From contig CAVYTX010000003.1 in assembly GCA_963771545.1 (NCBI GenBank), positions 1 to 64,000 on the forward strand: 64,000 bases of DNA, in the 5' to 3' direction. A model generated the notes under the pieces. It did no database searches, was not told the DNA's origin, and worked only from the letters and a program-made list of their open reading frames with translations. This DNA comes from CAKZLS01 sp963771545 (lineage in GTDB: Bacteria > Pseudomonadota > Alphaproteobacteria > Rhodospirillales > Defluviicoccaceae). The first letter of the stretch is position 1; every line of letters starts with the position of its first letter. This document shows positions 55,740 through 64,000 of this stretch, piece after piece. The position numbers and the translations under genes were made by a program.

Positions 55740-58700
55740 CCGCCAAAGCCAAAAGGCCGTACCCCGGGCTGCATCCGTTCGACGGCGACGAAACGGACGT
55801 GTTTTTCGGTCGCGAGGAGCAGACGAGCCAATTGCTGGCCAAGCTGGACCAGAACAGGTTCCTTGCCGTTGTCGGGCCGTCCGGCTGCGGCAAATCGTCG
55901 CTCGTGCGGGCCGGCCTGGTCTTTAACCTTCACGCGGGATTCATGGCCTCGGCTGGAGCGCGTTGGCGGACCGCCAAGATGCGGCCCGGTCGTCACCCCA
56001 TGCGGCGGTTGACGGAGTCGCTGATGAAGGAGTTGGCGCTCGGGCCGGAACTTGGAAAGGGCCAGGACGCGCAGGGTTTTCTGGGCGCGACCCTGTCGCG
56101 CGGTCCCCTCGGCCTTGTGGAGGCGCTTCGCAAATGGCCGCTGCCGCCGGAGACCAATCTGCTGTTGCTGGTGGATCAGTTCGAGGAAATCTTTCGGTTT
56201 CGCAGCGTGGAAGAAAAAGACGAGGCGGATGAGTTCGTGGCGTTGATGCTGAAAAGCGCGGAGCAGCAGGAACCCTCAATCTACGTCGTAACAACCATGC
56301 GCTCCGACTATATTGGCGATTGTGGCCAGTTTACGGGGTTGCCGGAGCGTGTCAGCGAGAGCCAGTTTCTGACGCCGCGTCTGACCCGGGAGCAGCGCGA
56401 GGAAGCCATTTTCAAACCGGCGCGAGTGTGCAAGGGCGACGTGGACCAGGCGTTGGTCAGCCGCCTTCTCAACGAAACCAGCAACGAACCCGATCTTCTG
56501 CCTGTCCTTCAGCACCTGCTCATGCGCATGTGGAACAGAGCGCTGAATGACCGGCGGAGCGCGCGGATGCCCGAAGCCGACGCCCGCGGTCCCGTTTTGA
56601 CCCTCGATCACTACACTGCGGTCGGCGGACTGAAAAGCGCGCTCTCCAATCACGCGAACGAGGCGTTCGGCGGTCTGACCGTTGCTCAAAAAAGGGTGGC
56701 CGAGGCCATGTTCCGCCAGTTGTGCGAACTCGGCTCGGGTCATCTGTACACACGGCGCCCCACCAAGGTCGGGGAAATCGCCAAAGTCGCGGATGTTGCG
56801 CCGGAGCGGATAATCGAAGTAGCGGACGTATTTAGGGGCACGGACACCAGCTTTATCGTTCCCGGGCAAACCGAAGCGTTAGATGCCGAAACCACCTTGG
56901 ATATCAGTCATGAAAGCCTGATCCGGCAGTGGGACAAACTGAAGGAATGGGCGGGGGACGAGGCGGAGTCTGCGAAGACCTATCTGCGCCTTTCCGGCGA
57001 TGCCGCGCTGTCGACCCGAAAGCAAGCCCCACTTTGGCGCACGCCCGGTCTTGAAGTCGCGCAAGACTGGTACAGAAACAAATGCCCCAACAAGGACTGG
57101 GCCCGACGCTACGGCGGCGATTTCGACTTGGCCATGGAATTTTTAGAGGCGAGCGAGAAGGCTCAGAAGAGGGAGCGAGAGGAAAAGGAGGCGGAACAGC
57201 TCGAGAAGGAGAAGATCCTGCGAGAGCGCGCGGAGGCGCAGGAGCAGCGCGCTAACACTGCGCTCGCGGGAGAGGCCAAAGTGGTCGCGCTTCTGTCGCG
57301 GCAGGCTTTGCGGGATGGAGACAATCGGACCGCCATCCGCGTTCCCCTGGAAATGTTCGCGAGAGATTCGGATGGTCTGAAGTCCCTTACCGGCAGATCA
57401 GGTTCGGAGGATCTCGTGAAGGTTCTGCTCGCGCCGGAGAACGCGCTGTTCGCGGCGTTGTATCGCCCCGTCGGTCTTATGTTGCAGCATCAGGCGCTGG
57501 TATATTCCGCGAATTTCAGCGACGATGGGCGTCTCGTCGTCACGGTCACCGATGAAGGCGCCGTGCGCGTCTGGGACGCCGCCACGGGCAAGCCGATCGA
57601 CGAGCCAATTCGTGTCACCGGGCAGGGGCGGTGGGCTAGTTTTGATCCCGAAGGCCGCCGTATCGTCGTGGCGTATTATGCCCCAGGCACCCCCGAGGGC
57701 ACCGCCGCCGCAATCTGGGACCGGCGGGAGAAAAGGTTCATCGCGCGGCTGATTGGGCACGAAACGTGTTTTCGGCCGATTTCAATCGCGACGGTTCACG
57801 TATCGTCACGGCCTCGATTGACAATACCGCCCGCGTTTGGAACGCGGAAACGGGAAAACAGATCGGAAAGCCCCTTGAGCACTCGGGGCCGGTGATGGCG
57901 GCTCGGTTCGACGCCGTGGATAGGCACATTGTCACGGCATCGATGGACGGCGCGGCGCGGGTGTGGGATGTGAAAGCCTGCGAGGAAGCGGCGGAAACCT
58001 GCGAGCCATTGCAAACGCTTCGGGGGCATCGCAAGGACGTCACGTCCGCCATGTTCAGCGCCGATGGCCAACACGTGTTGACGACGGCGAACGACAAGAC
58101 CGTGCGGATCTGGGATTGGAGAAAAGGGACGACACTCGTCGGCCTGCAAGGACCCTCGGGATCTTTCGGATGGGTCAGCCGGGCGTTTTTTGACCCCGCG
58201 GAGGAACGGCTGCTGACCACCTTCGGGGGCGCCGCGGCTTACCTTTGGGATCTCAAGGCGTATGACGCCATGGCGCCGGCCGTGCTGCGAGGGCACACGG
58301 ACGTTGTTAAATTCGCGGGCTTCAATGTAACCGGTGACCGTGTCGTCACCGCTTCGCTGGACAAGACCGCGCGCGTTTGGGACCTGTCAAAAGGCTCGCA
58401 GGTTCATCAACTCGAGCACGATGATCCGGTGTTCTCGGCGGCTTTCGATCCGACCGGACGCTGGATCATCACGGCCGCAGGCGACGCGGCGCACATCTGG
58501 GATCAAAGCACCGGAAAGCGCGTTCGCTCCCTGGCAGGGCACAAGAGCGGTCTTTGCTCCGCCGCTTTTGCCCCTGTCGGCGACCAAGCCGTGACCGCAT
58601 CGATGGACGGGACGGCGCGCATCTGGAATGGCGAGACCCTTAGATTCACAAACGAAGTGCAACACCGGTATGTTCCGGAGTTGCGATGGGCAAGCATTAT

Positions 58701-58914
58701 GGACAGCTCGATTTTGACGAGCGGATTGAGCTTTCCCGGCATCATGATGCCGGGAAAGCTTCGAGCGAGATTGCGAGGATCATGGGGCGTCATCCCTCGA
58801 CGATCGGACGCGAACTCAGGCGCAACAGCCTTCCCAAGGGTGGCTACAGGCCGGCCTCGGCGGACCGGATCGCATTGTCGCGCTGCCGGCGATGCTCGCG
58901 GATCGAGCGCCTGA
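55736..58914 (+). CDS. nSTAND-type NTPase with WD40 repeats (frameshift near 57766; 3-prime end hit by IS30)
   Basis: STAND-class sensor NTPase. The N-terminus PYPGLHPFDGDETDVFFGRE is the nSTAND1 signature, followed by Walker A VVGPSGCGKSSLVRAG, Walker B LLLLVDQFEEIFRF, winged-helix and helical regions, and a charged coiled-coil (about 480-530). WD40 blades begin near residue 580 (FSDDGRLVVTVTDEGAVRVW). A base missing in an A run near 57766 moves to a second frame with further blades (DNTARVWNAETGKQIG, GRWIITAAGDAAHIWD, MDGTARIWNGETL). Native coding is cut at 58642 by an IS30 element; the frame then reads through element DNA to 58914. A short C-terminal remnant may lie at about 60871-60926. 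Such proteins oligomerise on sensing a trigger and activate linked effectors, here probably the TIR protein. Confidence 0.85.
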
Positions 58915-59217
58915 GCCCGCTGAAGGAGCATGTCGACGACCCCCTTGCGATGGGCTGGCCGCCGGAACAGATCTCCGGCAGGCTCAGGCTGCGGGGATCC
59001 CGGCACACGGTGAGCCACGAGTTCGATCTATCGCTATATCTACCGGCCCAAGGTTCGGTCCCAGAAGCTCCACCGCTATCTGGCGCGTGCCAAGGCAACC
59101 CGAGGACGGCGGTATTTCAAGCGCCGCCGCGATCCGATCCTGGGGCGCCGTTCCATCCATGAACGAGACCCAGCCATCGATAACCGGAGCGTTTTCGGCC
59201 ACTGGGAAGGCGATCTC

Positions 59218-60407
59218 CACACTACACGACTCTGCTGGTTTTTGGATTGAGGCGTCGCTTTGGCCAGGTTCGTGTCCAGGTATGTGCGGCTTTGTCGGGT
59301 TGGTGGAGGATCCAGTTTCGTAGGAGGTCGAAGCCGAGGCGAAACCAGGATTTGTAGCGGTATCCGTGTGTGCGTTTCTTGATGGCGGCGCCGGCCTGAG
59401 CGGTGGCGGCGGTAACGTGGGCCCAGGCCATGGCGAGAGAGATGATGATGAGGAGGGTGTTGAGTTTGGCCGGGTCGGTGATACGCGTGTCTTCCATGTT
59501 GAGACCACGGGTTTTGCTGTCGCCAAACAAGCATTCGATCTGCCACCGTTTCCTGTAGATGTGGAGAGCCTTGTCGGTGGGTCCGTTGGTGGCGACGATC
59601 AGGAACTCATCGTCGGCGAGGCGCTTGGCCGCGAACGTGAGAGGCAGTCCCGGGCAGTCGGTCATGGCGGCGAGACGTCCCGGCCGCGCCAGGATCTGCT
59701 TAGCTTTCCGGCGGGTGCGCAAGAGGCTTTTGAATTGATAGGTGTGACCGTCCTCGAGATAGATGACGGTGTCCTCCTTCAGCCGGATGGCGAAGATGAT
59801 GTTGTTTTTCAACAGGAATTCCATCCACCTGACGCCGATGAACTCGCGGTCGGCGAGGAGCCAGGAGATCGAGGCGGGATCGAAGATGGCGAGGTAGCGA
59901 CGCATCAAGTCGATGCGGTCATCCTGGGTGCTGCATCCGCCGCTGGGCAGCAGCGTCCACATCAGCGGGATGCGCACCCGCCGCGTGGTGATCGCCAGCG
60001 TCAGGATGTTGACGTCACGGCGGCCGATCTTCCAGTTGGTCCGATCCAGGCACAGGACCCAAGGCGGCTTGATCCCCAGCCACTTGACAATGAGCGGCGC
60101 CGACCAGTTCCCGTCGAGGCGCACATACTGGAAAAATCGCTGCAGGCGGCGATACGCCGATGGGATCGAAGCGGTCCCGGAAAGCTGGCTGGCAATGTGA
60201 CTCAGATTGACCGTGCGGCCGTTGACCATACCCAAAATCAGCAACGCCAACGTTTCCACACGCGACTTGCCGAGATCAAGATGGCGCGATAGCGTACCCA
60301 TGAGAGCGTCGAGAAGATGTCGGTTCATGAACGGCTCCGTTCGCAAGACAGAATCGTCCAGAACAGCACATTCTCGGCCTCTCAGCTAGACTGGTCGTGT
60401 AGCGTGG
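59218..60407 (-). mobile_element. IS4-family insertion sequence
   Basis: A 1190-bp element nested in the IS30 transposase. A perfect 9-bp target duplication GGCGATCTC flanks it (59209-59217 and 60408-60416). Its ends are short inverted repeats, CACACTACACGACT on the left and CACGCTACACGACC on the right (reverse complement). The size, duplication length and single transposase match IS4-type elements. The insertion must postdate the IS30 insertion. Confidence 0.92.
59222..60328 (-). CDS. IS4-family transposase
   Basis: An intact 368-residue DDE transposase. The first Asp is in LCLDRTNWKIG, the second in WLLADREFIG, and the Glu in the YREK-like motif YRKRWQIECLFGDSKTRG, as in IS4-family enzymes. 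ATG 60328 (MNRHLLDALMG) is preferred because GGAG lies six bases upstream; a TTG at 60346 would add six residues. The C-terminus is Arg/Lys-rich and stops at the left inverted repeat. With intact ends and gene this element could still be mobile. Confidence 0.92.
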   Translation of the reverse strand: MNRHLLDALMGTLSRHLDLGKSRVETLALLILGMVNGRTVNLSHIASQLSGTASIPSAYRRLQRFFQYVRLDGNWSAPLIVKWLGIKPPWVLCLDRTNWKIGRRDVNILTLAITTRRVRIPLMWTLLPSGGCSTQDDRIDLMRRYLAIFDPASISWLLADREFIGVRWMEFLLKNNIIFAIRLKEDTVIYLEDGHTYQFKSLLRTRRKAKQILARPGRLAAMTDCPGLPLTFAAKRLADDEFLIVATNGPTDKALHIYRKRWQIECLFGDSKTRGLNMEDTRITDPAKLNTLLIIISLAMAWAHVTAATAQAGAAIKKRTHGYRYKSWFRLGFDLLRNWILHQPDKAAHTWTRTWPKRRLNPKTSRVV

Positions 60408-61235
60408 GCGATCTCATGCAGTTCCGCACGCAAAAAGGCAATCTCTTGACCACCGTCGAGCGCAAGACCGGCCTGACCCTGGCCGGCGGCTTGCCAAGCA
60501 AGACCGCGGAGGCCACCGCCGCCAAACTCACCGCTCTGTTCCCCGTCTTGCCCAAGGCCGCCAGGCGCTCCATCACATTCGACAATGGTTCGGAATTCGC
60601 CCAGCACCAGAAGCTGGAGGGCGGCCTTGGCCTCCTCACCTTCTTCTGTGACCCCTACTCGCCTTGGCAGCGCGGCTCCACATCGAAAACGCAAACGGCA
60701 TTCTCAGGCGCGATCTGCCACGCAACACCGAGTTCTCCGATTACACCGAGCAGGACATCCGAGACATCGTCTGGGCCAACAACACCACTCCCCGAAAACG
60801 TCTCGGCTATCTCACCCCGGCCGAGGCATTCCTAATTCAACTCCGGTCTTGCACTTGAAATGTGAATCCAGCGTGCCGATTGCCCCATCATTTGCCAATT
60901 GGACGGCGAAGGATCGCAAATCTTAATGCAAGCGGTGGAAGAAGTCCGATCCCCAAGTGATAACAGCGGATACGACCAGCGAAAACCCCCGATCTGGGCC
61001 GCAGATAGGTTCCATGTGCCCCCTATGTTGCTCATGGAACTCCTTAAACTGGTGGGCGCCTTGGGCGGTGAAGCGGGCATTAATTTACACTTGAAGCGGG
61101 CGGTTGATGCGCATTCCGACGAAAGCGGCCACCGATTCCGACGGAAAGCGGCCACCTGTTCCGATCCAAAACGGCGACTTTGGCCGAGGGTCGAATATAG
61201 CGTCGTGATCGTCGCCGTTGGGTGATCCCTTGATG

Positions 61236-62009
61236 TCATTTTCGTTGTGGGTGGTCAACGTCGTTGGCGTTGATATTTTCTGAAATGGTCTTTCGCATTG
61301 AAGGCCCGTCGAGATCGATCCTGTGGGCGTTGTGGACGATGCGGTCGAGGATGGCGTCGGCGAAAGTGGGTTTGCCGATGACGTCGTGCCATTTGGTGAC
61401 AGGCAGTTGGCTGGTGATCAGGATCGAGGCGTTTTGGTATCGGTCCTCGACGATTTCCATGAGGTCGCGTCGCTGATCGGGGTTGAGCCGTTCGGGTCCC
61501 CAATCGTCGAGGATGAGGAGGTTGGCCTTGGTCAGCGCCCGGAACAGGCGGGGGTATCGGCCGTCGGCGCGCCCGATTTCGAGTTCGGCGAACATCCTGG
61601 GGACGCGCTTGTAGAGGACGGAGAAGTCGTCGCGGCAGGCCTTCTGGCCGAGCGCGCAGGCGAGCCATGATTTGCCGACGCCGCAGGGGCCGGTGAGGAT
61701 CAGGTTTTGTTTGCGGGCGATCCATTGGCCTCTGGCGAGTTGCTGGAACAGGGCTTTGTGGAGGCGCCGGGGGGCCCGGTAGTCGATGTCGTCGATGCTG
61801 GCGTCGGGGTGGCGCAGACGGGCGTTGCGGAGCCTGTATGTCAGACGGCGGTCGTCGCGTTCGGCCTCTTCGCGGTCGAGCAGCAGGGCCAGCCACTGGG
61901 CATGGTCCAGTTCGCCGGCCTGGGCGTTGTCGCCGAGTTCGGCGAAGGCGCGGGCCATGCCGTGCAGCTTGAGATGCCTGAGCTGGTCGAGGGTGGGATG
62001 TTGCAGCAT
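61236..62009 (-). CDS. istB: IS21 helper ATPase IstB
   Basis: AAA+ ATPase of 257 residues that assembles on target DNA and activates the IstA transposase. Walker A is LTGPCGVGKSWLACALG, Walker B LLILDDWGPE, and sensor/arginine residues lie in LITSQLPVTKWHD. The start MLQHPTLDQLRHLKLHGMA is the usual IstB N-terminus. It lies nine bases after the istA stop in the element, on the same strand. Confidence 0.93.
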   Translation of the reverse strand: MLQHPTLDQLRHLKLHGMARAFAELGDNAQAGELDHAQWLALLLDREEAERDDRRLTYRLRNARLRHPDASIDDIDYRAPRRLHKALFQQLARGQWIARKQNLILTGPCGVGKSWLACALGQKACRDDFSVLYKRVPRMFAELEIGRADGRYPRLFRALTKANLLILDDWGPERLNPDQRRDLMEIVEDRYQNASILITSQLPVTKWHDVIGKPTFADAILDRIVHNAHRIDLDGPSMRKTISENINANDVDHPQRK

Positions 62010-62018
62010 GATGTCTCC

Positions 62019-63554
62019 TCAGTGGAAGTATTGCGGGCCGCGGATGTTGGGATGATCGATCGCCGGTCCGTCCGTGGCCTGTCGCGGTGTGCGGCGATCG
62101 AGATTGTTCTTGAGGATGGAGGCGACCGAGGAATACGACCTTGCGCCGATCTCCAGGGCTCTCTCGCAGGCGGCTTCCAAACGTTCCGATCCATGGGTCT
62201 TGGCCAGGCGGAGGATACCGATACAGGAGCGGAAGCCCTGTTCGGGATGGGGTTTGGCGCGCAGGATGACGTCGATCAGGGTCTCGGTATTGGGTCCGTT
62301 GGCGGCGGCCTGGCTTCGGATGCGGTCCGGGGTCCAATTGGCGTAGCGGCGATGTGAGGACGGCATATGTTCGGCGACGGTGGTGTGCCGCCGGTTGCCG
62401 GAACCGCGCATGTGGGCGGCGACGCGTTTGCCTTTGTGAAAGACTTCGACGGAGCGTTCGGTGATCCGCGCCCAGAGCTTTTGTTTGGCCAGGCGATGGG
62501 GCACCGAATAGTAATGCTTGGCGACCTCGACATGATAATCGAGGCCGGCGCGGCGCTGCTTCCATTCGGCATACTCGTAGGCTTGGGCAGGCAGCGGCTT
62601 GAGCGCCGGCCGGTCGAGTTGCTCGAACAATTGCCGGCGCGATGCGCCGAGATGACGCGTGACGCGCCCGTTGAGAGCGACGAGAAGCTCGGCGATCGCC
62701 TGATTGAGTTCGGCGAGACTGAAGAAACGGCGATGGCGCAGGCGGGCCAGAACGCGGCGCTCGACGATCTGAACGCCGACTTCGACTTTCGCCTTGTCCC
62801 GCGGTCTGCGCGGCCGCGCCGGCACGATGGCGGTGTCGTAATGGGCCGCCATGCTGGCATAGGTGCGGTTGATCTCGGGATCGTACAGGCAGGCCTTGAC
62901 GACGCCGGACTTGAGATTGTCCGGCACGACCTGCCGGGGCGCGCCGCCGAAATAGGCGAAGGCGCGGATATGCGAACCGATCCAGTCGGGCAAAGCCTGC
63001 GTCCAGGTCGCCTCCGCGTAGGTATAGCTGGAAGCGCCCAGGGTGGCGACGAACACCTGGGCCGTGCGGATCTCGCCGCTAAGGCCGTCGATCACCTCCA
63101 TCGTGGCGCCGGCGTAATCGACGAACAGCTTCTCGCCGACGACATGGGCTTGACGCATGGTCGGGTTGAGCCGGCCGCGCCAATCCCGGTAGAGATCGCA
63201 AAACCGGCTGTAGCCGTAACCCCCGGGATGAACCGAGCGGTATTCCTCCCACAACAGCGACAGAGTGACGCCGGGCCGCTTGAGTTCGCGATGCAGGACT
63301 GGCCAATCGGGAGGCGGCCGGCGATCGGGAGAAACCGCTGGCGGCGGCGGAAACAGCAGCCGTTCCAGGTCTTCGTCCGAAAGCCCCTCGGGCAGCGGCC
63401 AACCCAGGCCGGCGCGGCGTGCCCGGCGAAGATAATCGCCGACCGCCGTGCGGCCGATGTTCAAGCTGACGGCAATCCGCCGCTTCGACAATCCGCCGGC
63501 GTGCAGCCGTAGAACGTCGTATATTTTGCGCATGGGCAATCTCTCCCGGGGCAT
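62019..63554 (-). CDS. istA: IS21 transposase IstA
   Basis: Intact DDE-type transposase of about 511 residues. An N-terminal helix-turn-helix (KIYDVLRLHAGGLSKRRIAV, then LNIGRTAVGDYLRRA) precedes the catalytic core with LFVDYAGATMEVID (first Asp), VVPDNLKSGVV (second Asp) and RGTRRKSK-like DKAKVEVGVQIVE (Glu region). It ends with RTPRQATDGPAIDHPNIRG. ATG 63554 is chosen because GAGGAG lies just upstream; ATG 63533 (MRKIYDVL) is the alternative and matches common IstA starts. It is the first gene of the istA-istB pair. Confidence 0.92.
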   Translation of the reverse strand: MPRERLPMRKIYDVLRLHAGGLSKRRIAVSLNIGRTAVGDYLRRARRAGLGWPLPEGLSDEDLERLLFPPPPAVSPDRRPPPDWPVLHRELKRPGVTLSLLWEEYRSVHPGGYGYSRFCDLYRDWRGRLNPTMRQAHVVGEKLFVDYAGATMEVIDGLSGEIRTAQVFVATLGASSYTYAEATWTQALPDWIGSHIRAFAYFGGAPRQVVPDNLKSGVVKACLYDPEINRTYASMAAHYDTAIVPARPRRPRDKAKVEVGVQIVERRVLARLRHRRFFSLAELNQAIAELLVALNGRVTRHLGASRRQLFEQLDRPALKPLPAQAYEYAEWKQRRAGLDYHVEVAKHYYSVPHRLAKQKLWARITERSVEVFHKGKRVAAHMRGSGNRRHTTVAEHMPSSHRRYANWTPDRIRSQAAANGPNTETLIDVILRAKPHPEQGFRSCIGILRLAKTHGSERLEAACERALEIGARSYSSVASILKNNLDRRTPRQATDGPAIDHPNIRGPQYFH

Positions 63555-63744
63555 CCTCGCTCCTCTCGAAAAGGCGCGAAGGTAGCCCCTGTCAGGATCA
63601 CCCAACGAGGTCGACCACATCCCCAATCCGACTGGCCGCTTTGCGTCGAAATCAGTGGCCGGATTAAATCGGAATCAGTGGCCGCTTTGCGTCGGAATGC
63701 GCAGGCGGTTGACGACCTTTTCGATCATGTGATACTAATTAGCT

Positions 63745-64000
63745 ATGATTAGCTCAGAGGTTTGCCGTGCGGCGCGTGCCCTCATAAACTGGTCGCAGCA
63801 GCAGCTTGCGGCGGAAGCGAATGTAGGTGTCAGCACCGTGAAGAATTTTGAAGCGGGGCATAGGATACCGACGCCCAACAATATTGGCTCCATCCGGAAT
63901 GCATTGGAGGGGGCCGGCGTCGAGTTTGTATCGGAGGAGCAGGGAGGCCCTGGTGTTCTGGCACGTCGCCTCCGCCTGCGCGCCTACATACCTGGCGAGG
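63745..64000 (+). CDS. XRE-family helix-turn-helix regulator (partial at window end)
   Basis: The first 85 residues of a lambda-repressor-fold regulator are present, cut by the window edge. Helix-turn-helix residues are NWSQQQLAAEANVGVSTVKN followed by FEAGHRIPTPNNIGSIRNAL and a short EGAGVEF strand, the common small alphaproteobacterial XRE layout. The ATG overlaps the end of the small upstream ORF (ATGATTAG). Position at the end of the TIR/nSTAND gene row suggests it controls that operon, as XRE proteins often do for defence loci. Confidence 0.85.
   Translation, partial: MISSEVCRAARALINWSQQQLAAEANVGVSTVKNFEAGHRIPTPNNIGSIRNALEGAGVEFVSEEQGGPGVLARRLRLRAYIPGE

Larger units (their letters stand above)
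58686..60858 (+). pseudogene. IS30-family transposase, interrupted and frameshifted
   Basis: The left part starts MGKHYGQLDFDERIELSR with the helix-turn-helix IARIMGRHPSTIGRELRRN. After HTVSHE an extra base near 59018 shifts to the frame SIYRYIYRPKVR and on to RSIHERDPAIDNRSVFGHWEGDL (split here as RSIHERDPAIDN and SVFGHWEGDL). The IS4 insertion follows this. The right part resumes LMQFRTQKGNLLTTVERKTG at 60411, with SITFDNGSEFAQH and DPYSPWQRG, then another shift near 60680 to IENANGILRRDLPRN and GYLTPAEAFLIQL. Removing the IS4 element, one duplication and two indels would restore a typical IS30 transposase with its DDE residues. Confidence 0.85.
58643..60868 (+). mobile_element. IS30-family element interrupted by an IS4-family element
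   Basis: Imperfect inverted ends (58643-58668 and 60843-60868, both starting GATTCACA and ending GACCGG or CACCGG) bound an IS30-type element inserted into the WD40 coding sequence. Its transposase gene is split by a complete IS4 element at 59218-60407. No target duplication is obvious, as expected for the 2-3-bp duplications of this family. Without the IS4 insert and one duplication the element is about 1.03 kb, a normal IS30 size. Confidence 0.82.
61108..63703 (-). mobile_element. IS21-family insertion sequence
   Basis: Ends begin TGCGCATTCCGACG on both sides (61108 rightward; reverse complement from 63703), with the 5-prime-TG/CA-3-prime termini typical of IS21. Multiple inner repeats of the form AAGCGGCCAC and GATTCCGA are seen at both ends, also a family trait. 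A 9-bp target duplication GGCGGTTGA flanks it (61099-61107 and 63704-63712); 8 bp is usual, so one base may be coincidental. It carries istA and istB intact. Confidence 0.92.
60926..63752 (+). pseudogene. Small hypothetical gene interrupted by IS21
   Basis: Reading begins at ATG 60926, overlapping the presumed TAA of the WD40 gene (TAATG), and runs to 61107 where IS21 starts. Joining 61107 to 63713, that is removing IS21 and one 9-bp duplication, gives an uninterrupted 73-residue ORF (MQAVEEVRSPSDNSGYDQRK, then PPMLLMELLKLVGALGGEAG, INLHLKRAVDDLFDHVILIS) ending at TAG 63752. Its stop overlaps the ATG of the downstream XRE regulator. I recognise no family. Clean restoration and overlap with both neighbours suggest a real operon member. 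Confidence 0.6.

Noticed and set aside
61236..62565. A 436-codon alternative minus-strand frame across istB and istA
   Set aside because: Pro/Arg-rich off-frame translation; the istA and istB frames are complete.
62367..63512. A 381-codon plus-strand open frame within IS21
   Set aside because: Shadow of istA on the opposite strand.

Overview
The window is GC-rich, tightly packed DNA, most likely from an alphaproteobacterium of Rhodospirillales type. That placement is inferred from the proteobacterial bkd-type 2-oxoacid dehydrogenase genes, the liv-type ABC operon with two AMP-forming acyl-CoA ligases, a phasin-like protein, an IS1380-type transposase and general codon bias; there is no rRNA or other phylogenetic marker. 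The left 16 kb are metabolic. A forward operon (373-7943) carries a leucine/valine dehydrogenase-type enzyme, a sodium symporter and the complete branched-chain 2-oxoacid dehydrogenase complex (E1alpha, E1beta, E2, E3). A convergent reverse operon (16387-7968) carries a branched-chain-type ABC transporter (livG, livH, livM, binding protein, livF) mixed with a long-chain-type acyl-CoA ligase and a PaaK-like ligase. Together they suggest uptake, deamination and oxidation of branched-chain amino acids or related acids.

The most interesting locus is 17.4-23.1 kb. A subtilisin-like protease (21238-23136) has an intact catalytic triad and a C-terminal tail of 17 cysteines in a Cys-Pro-Ser heptad/octad repeat, encoded by 66-bp tandem repeats. 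Directly downstream on the same strand lie a phosphotransferase-fold protein, a HopA1-like protein and a LanC-like cyclase. The first two correspond to the split kinase/lyase dehydratase of class V lanthipeptides and thioamitides; the third supplies the thioether cyclase. A convergent small gene resembles a free-standing subtilisin propeptide. I propose a protease that carries its own lanthionine-type substrate.

Region 23.6-38 kb is accessory: a HAD phosphatase, a frameshifted glutamate-synthase-like flavoprotein, a secreted trypsin-like protease, a ParA-like ATPase, an intact 1788-residue RTX protein with seven FG-GAP repeats, and a three-gene operon of lysozyme-like GH108, alpha/beta hydrolase and helical-repeat/trypsin fusion. 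From 38.06 to 48.13 kb there is a very large surface-type protein (nidogen-like, Calx-beta, von Willebrand D, SdrD-B-like, long tandem repeats) broken by many indels.

The right end (48.3-64 kb) carries a PQQ-type sugar dehydrogenase, an IS1380 element that truncates a RidA fragment, an endonuclease/phosphatase-fold protein, a BNR-repeat protein with a MoaD/ThiS partner, and a conflict-type operon: tandem TIR-like domains, an nSTAND-type NTPase with WD40 repeats, a small ORF and an XRE regulator. That operon has been hit by an IS30 element (itself interrupted by an IS4 element) and by an IS21 element. Exact target duplications are visible for IS4 and IS21.

Single-base frameshifts occur in many otherwise well-conserved genes (binding protein, LanC, flavoprotein, PQQ dehydrogenase, IS transposases, endonuclease, TIR, nSTAND). 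They may be consensus errors of a noisy assembly rather than real mutations, so disrupted genes should be read with that in mind.
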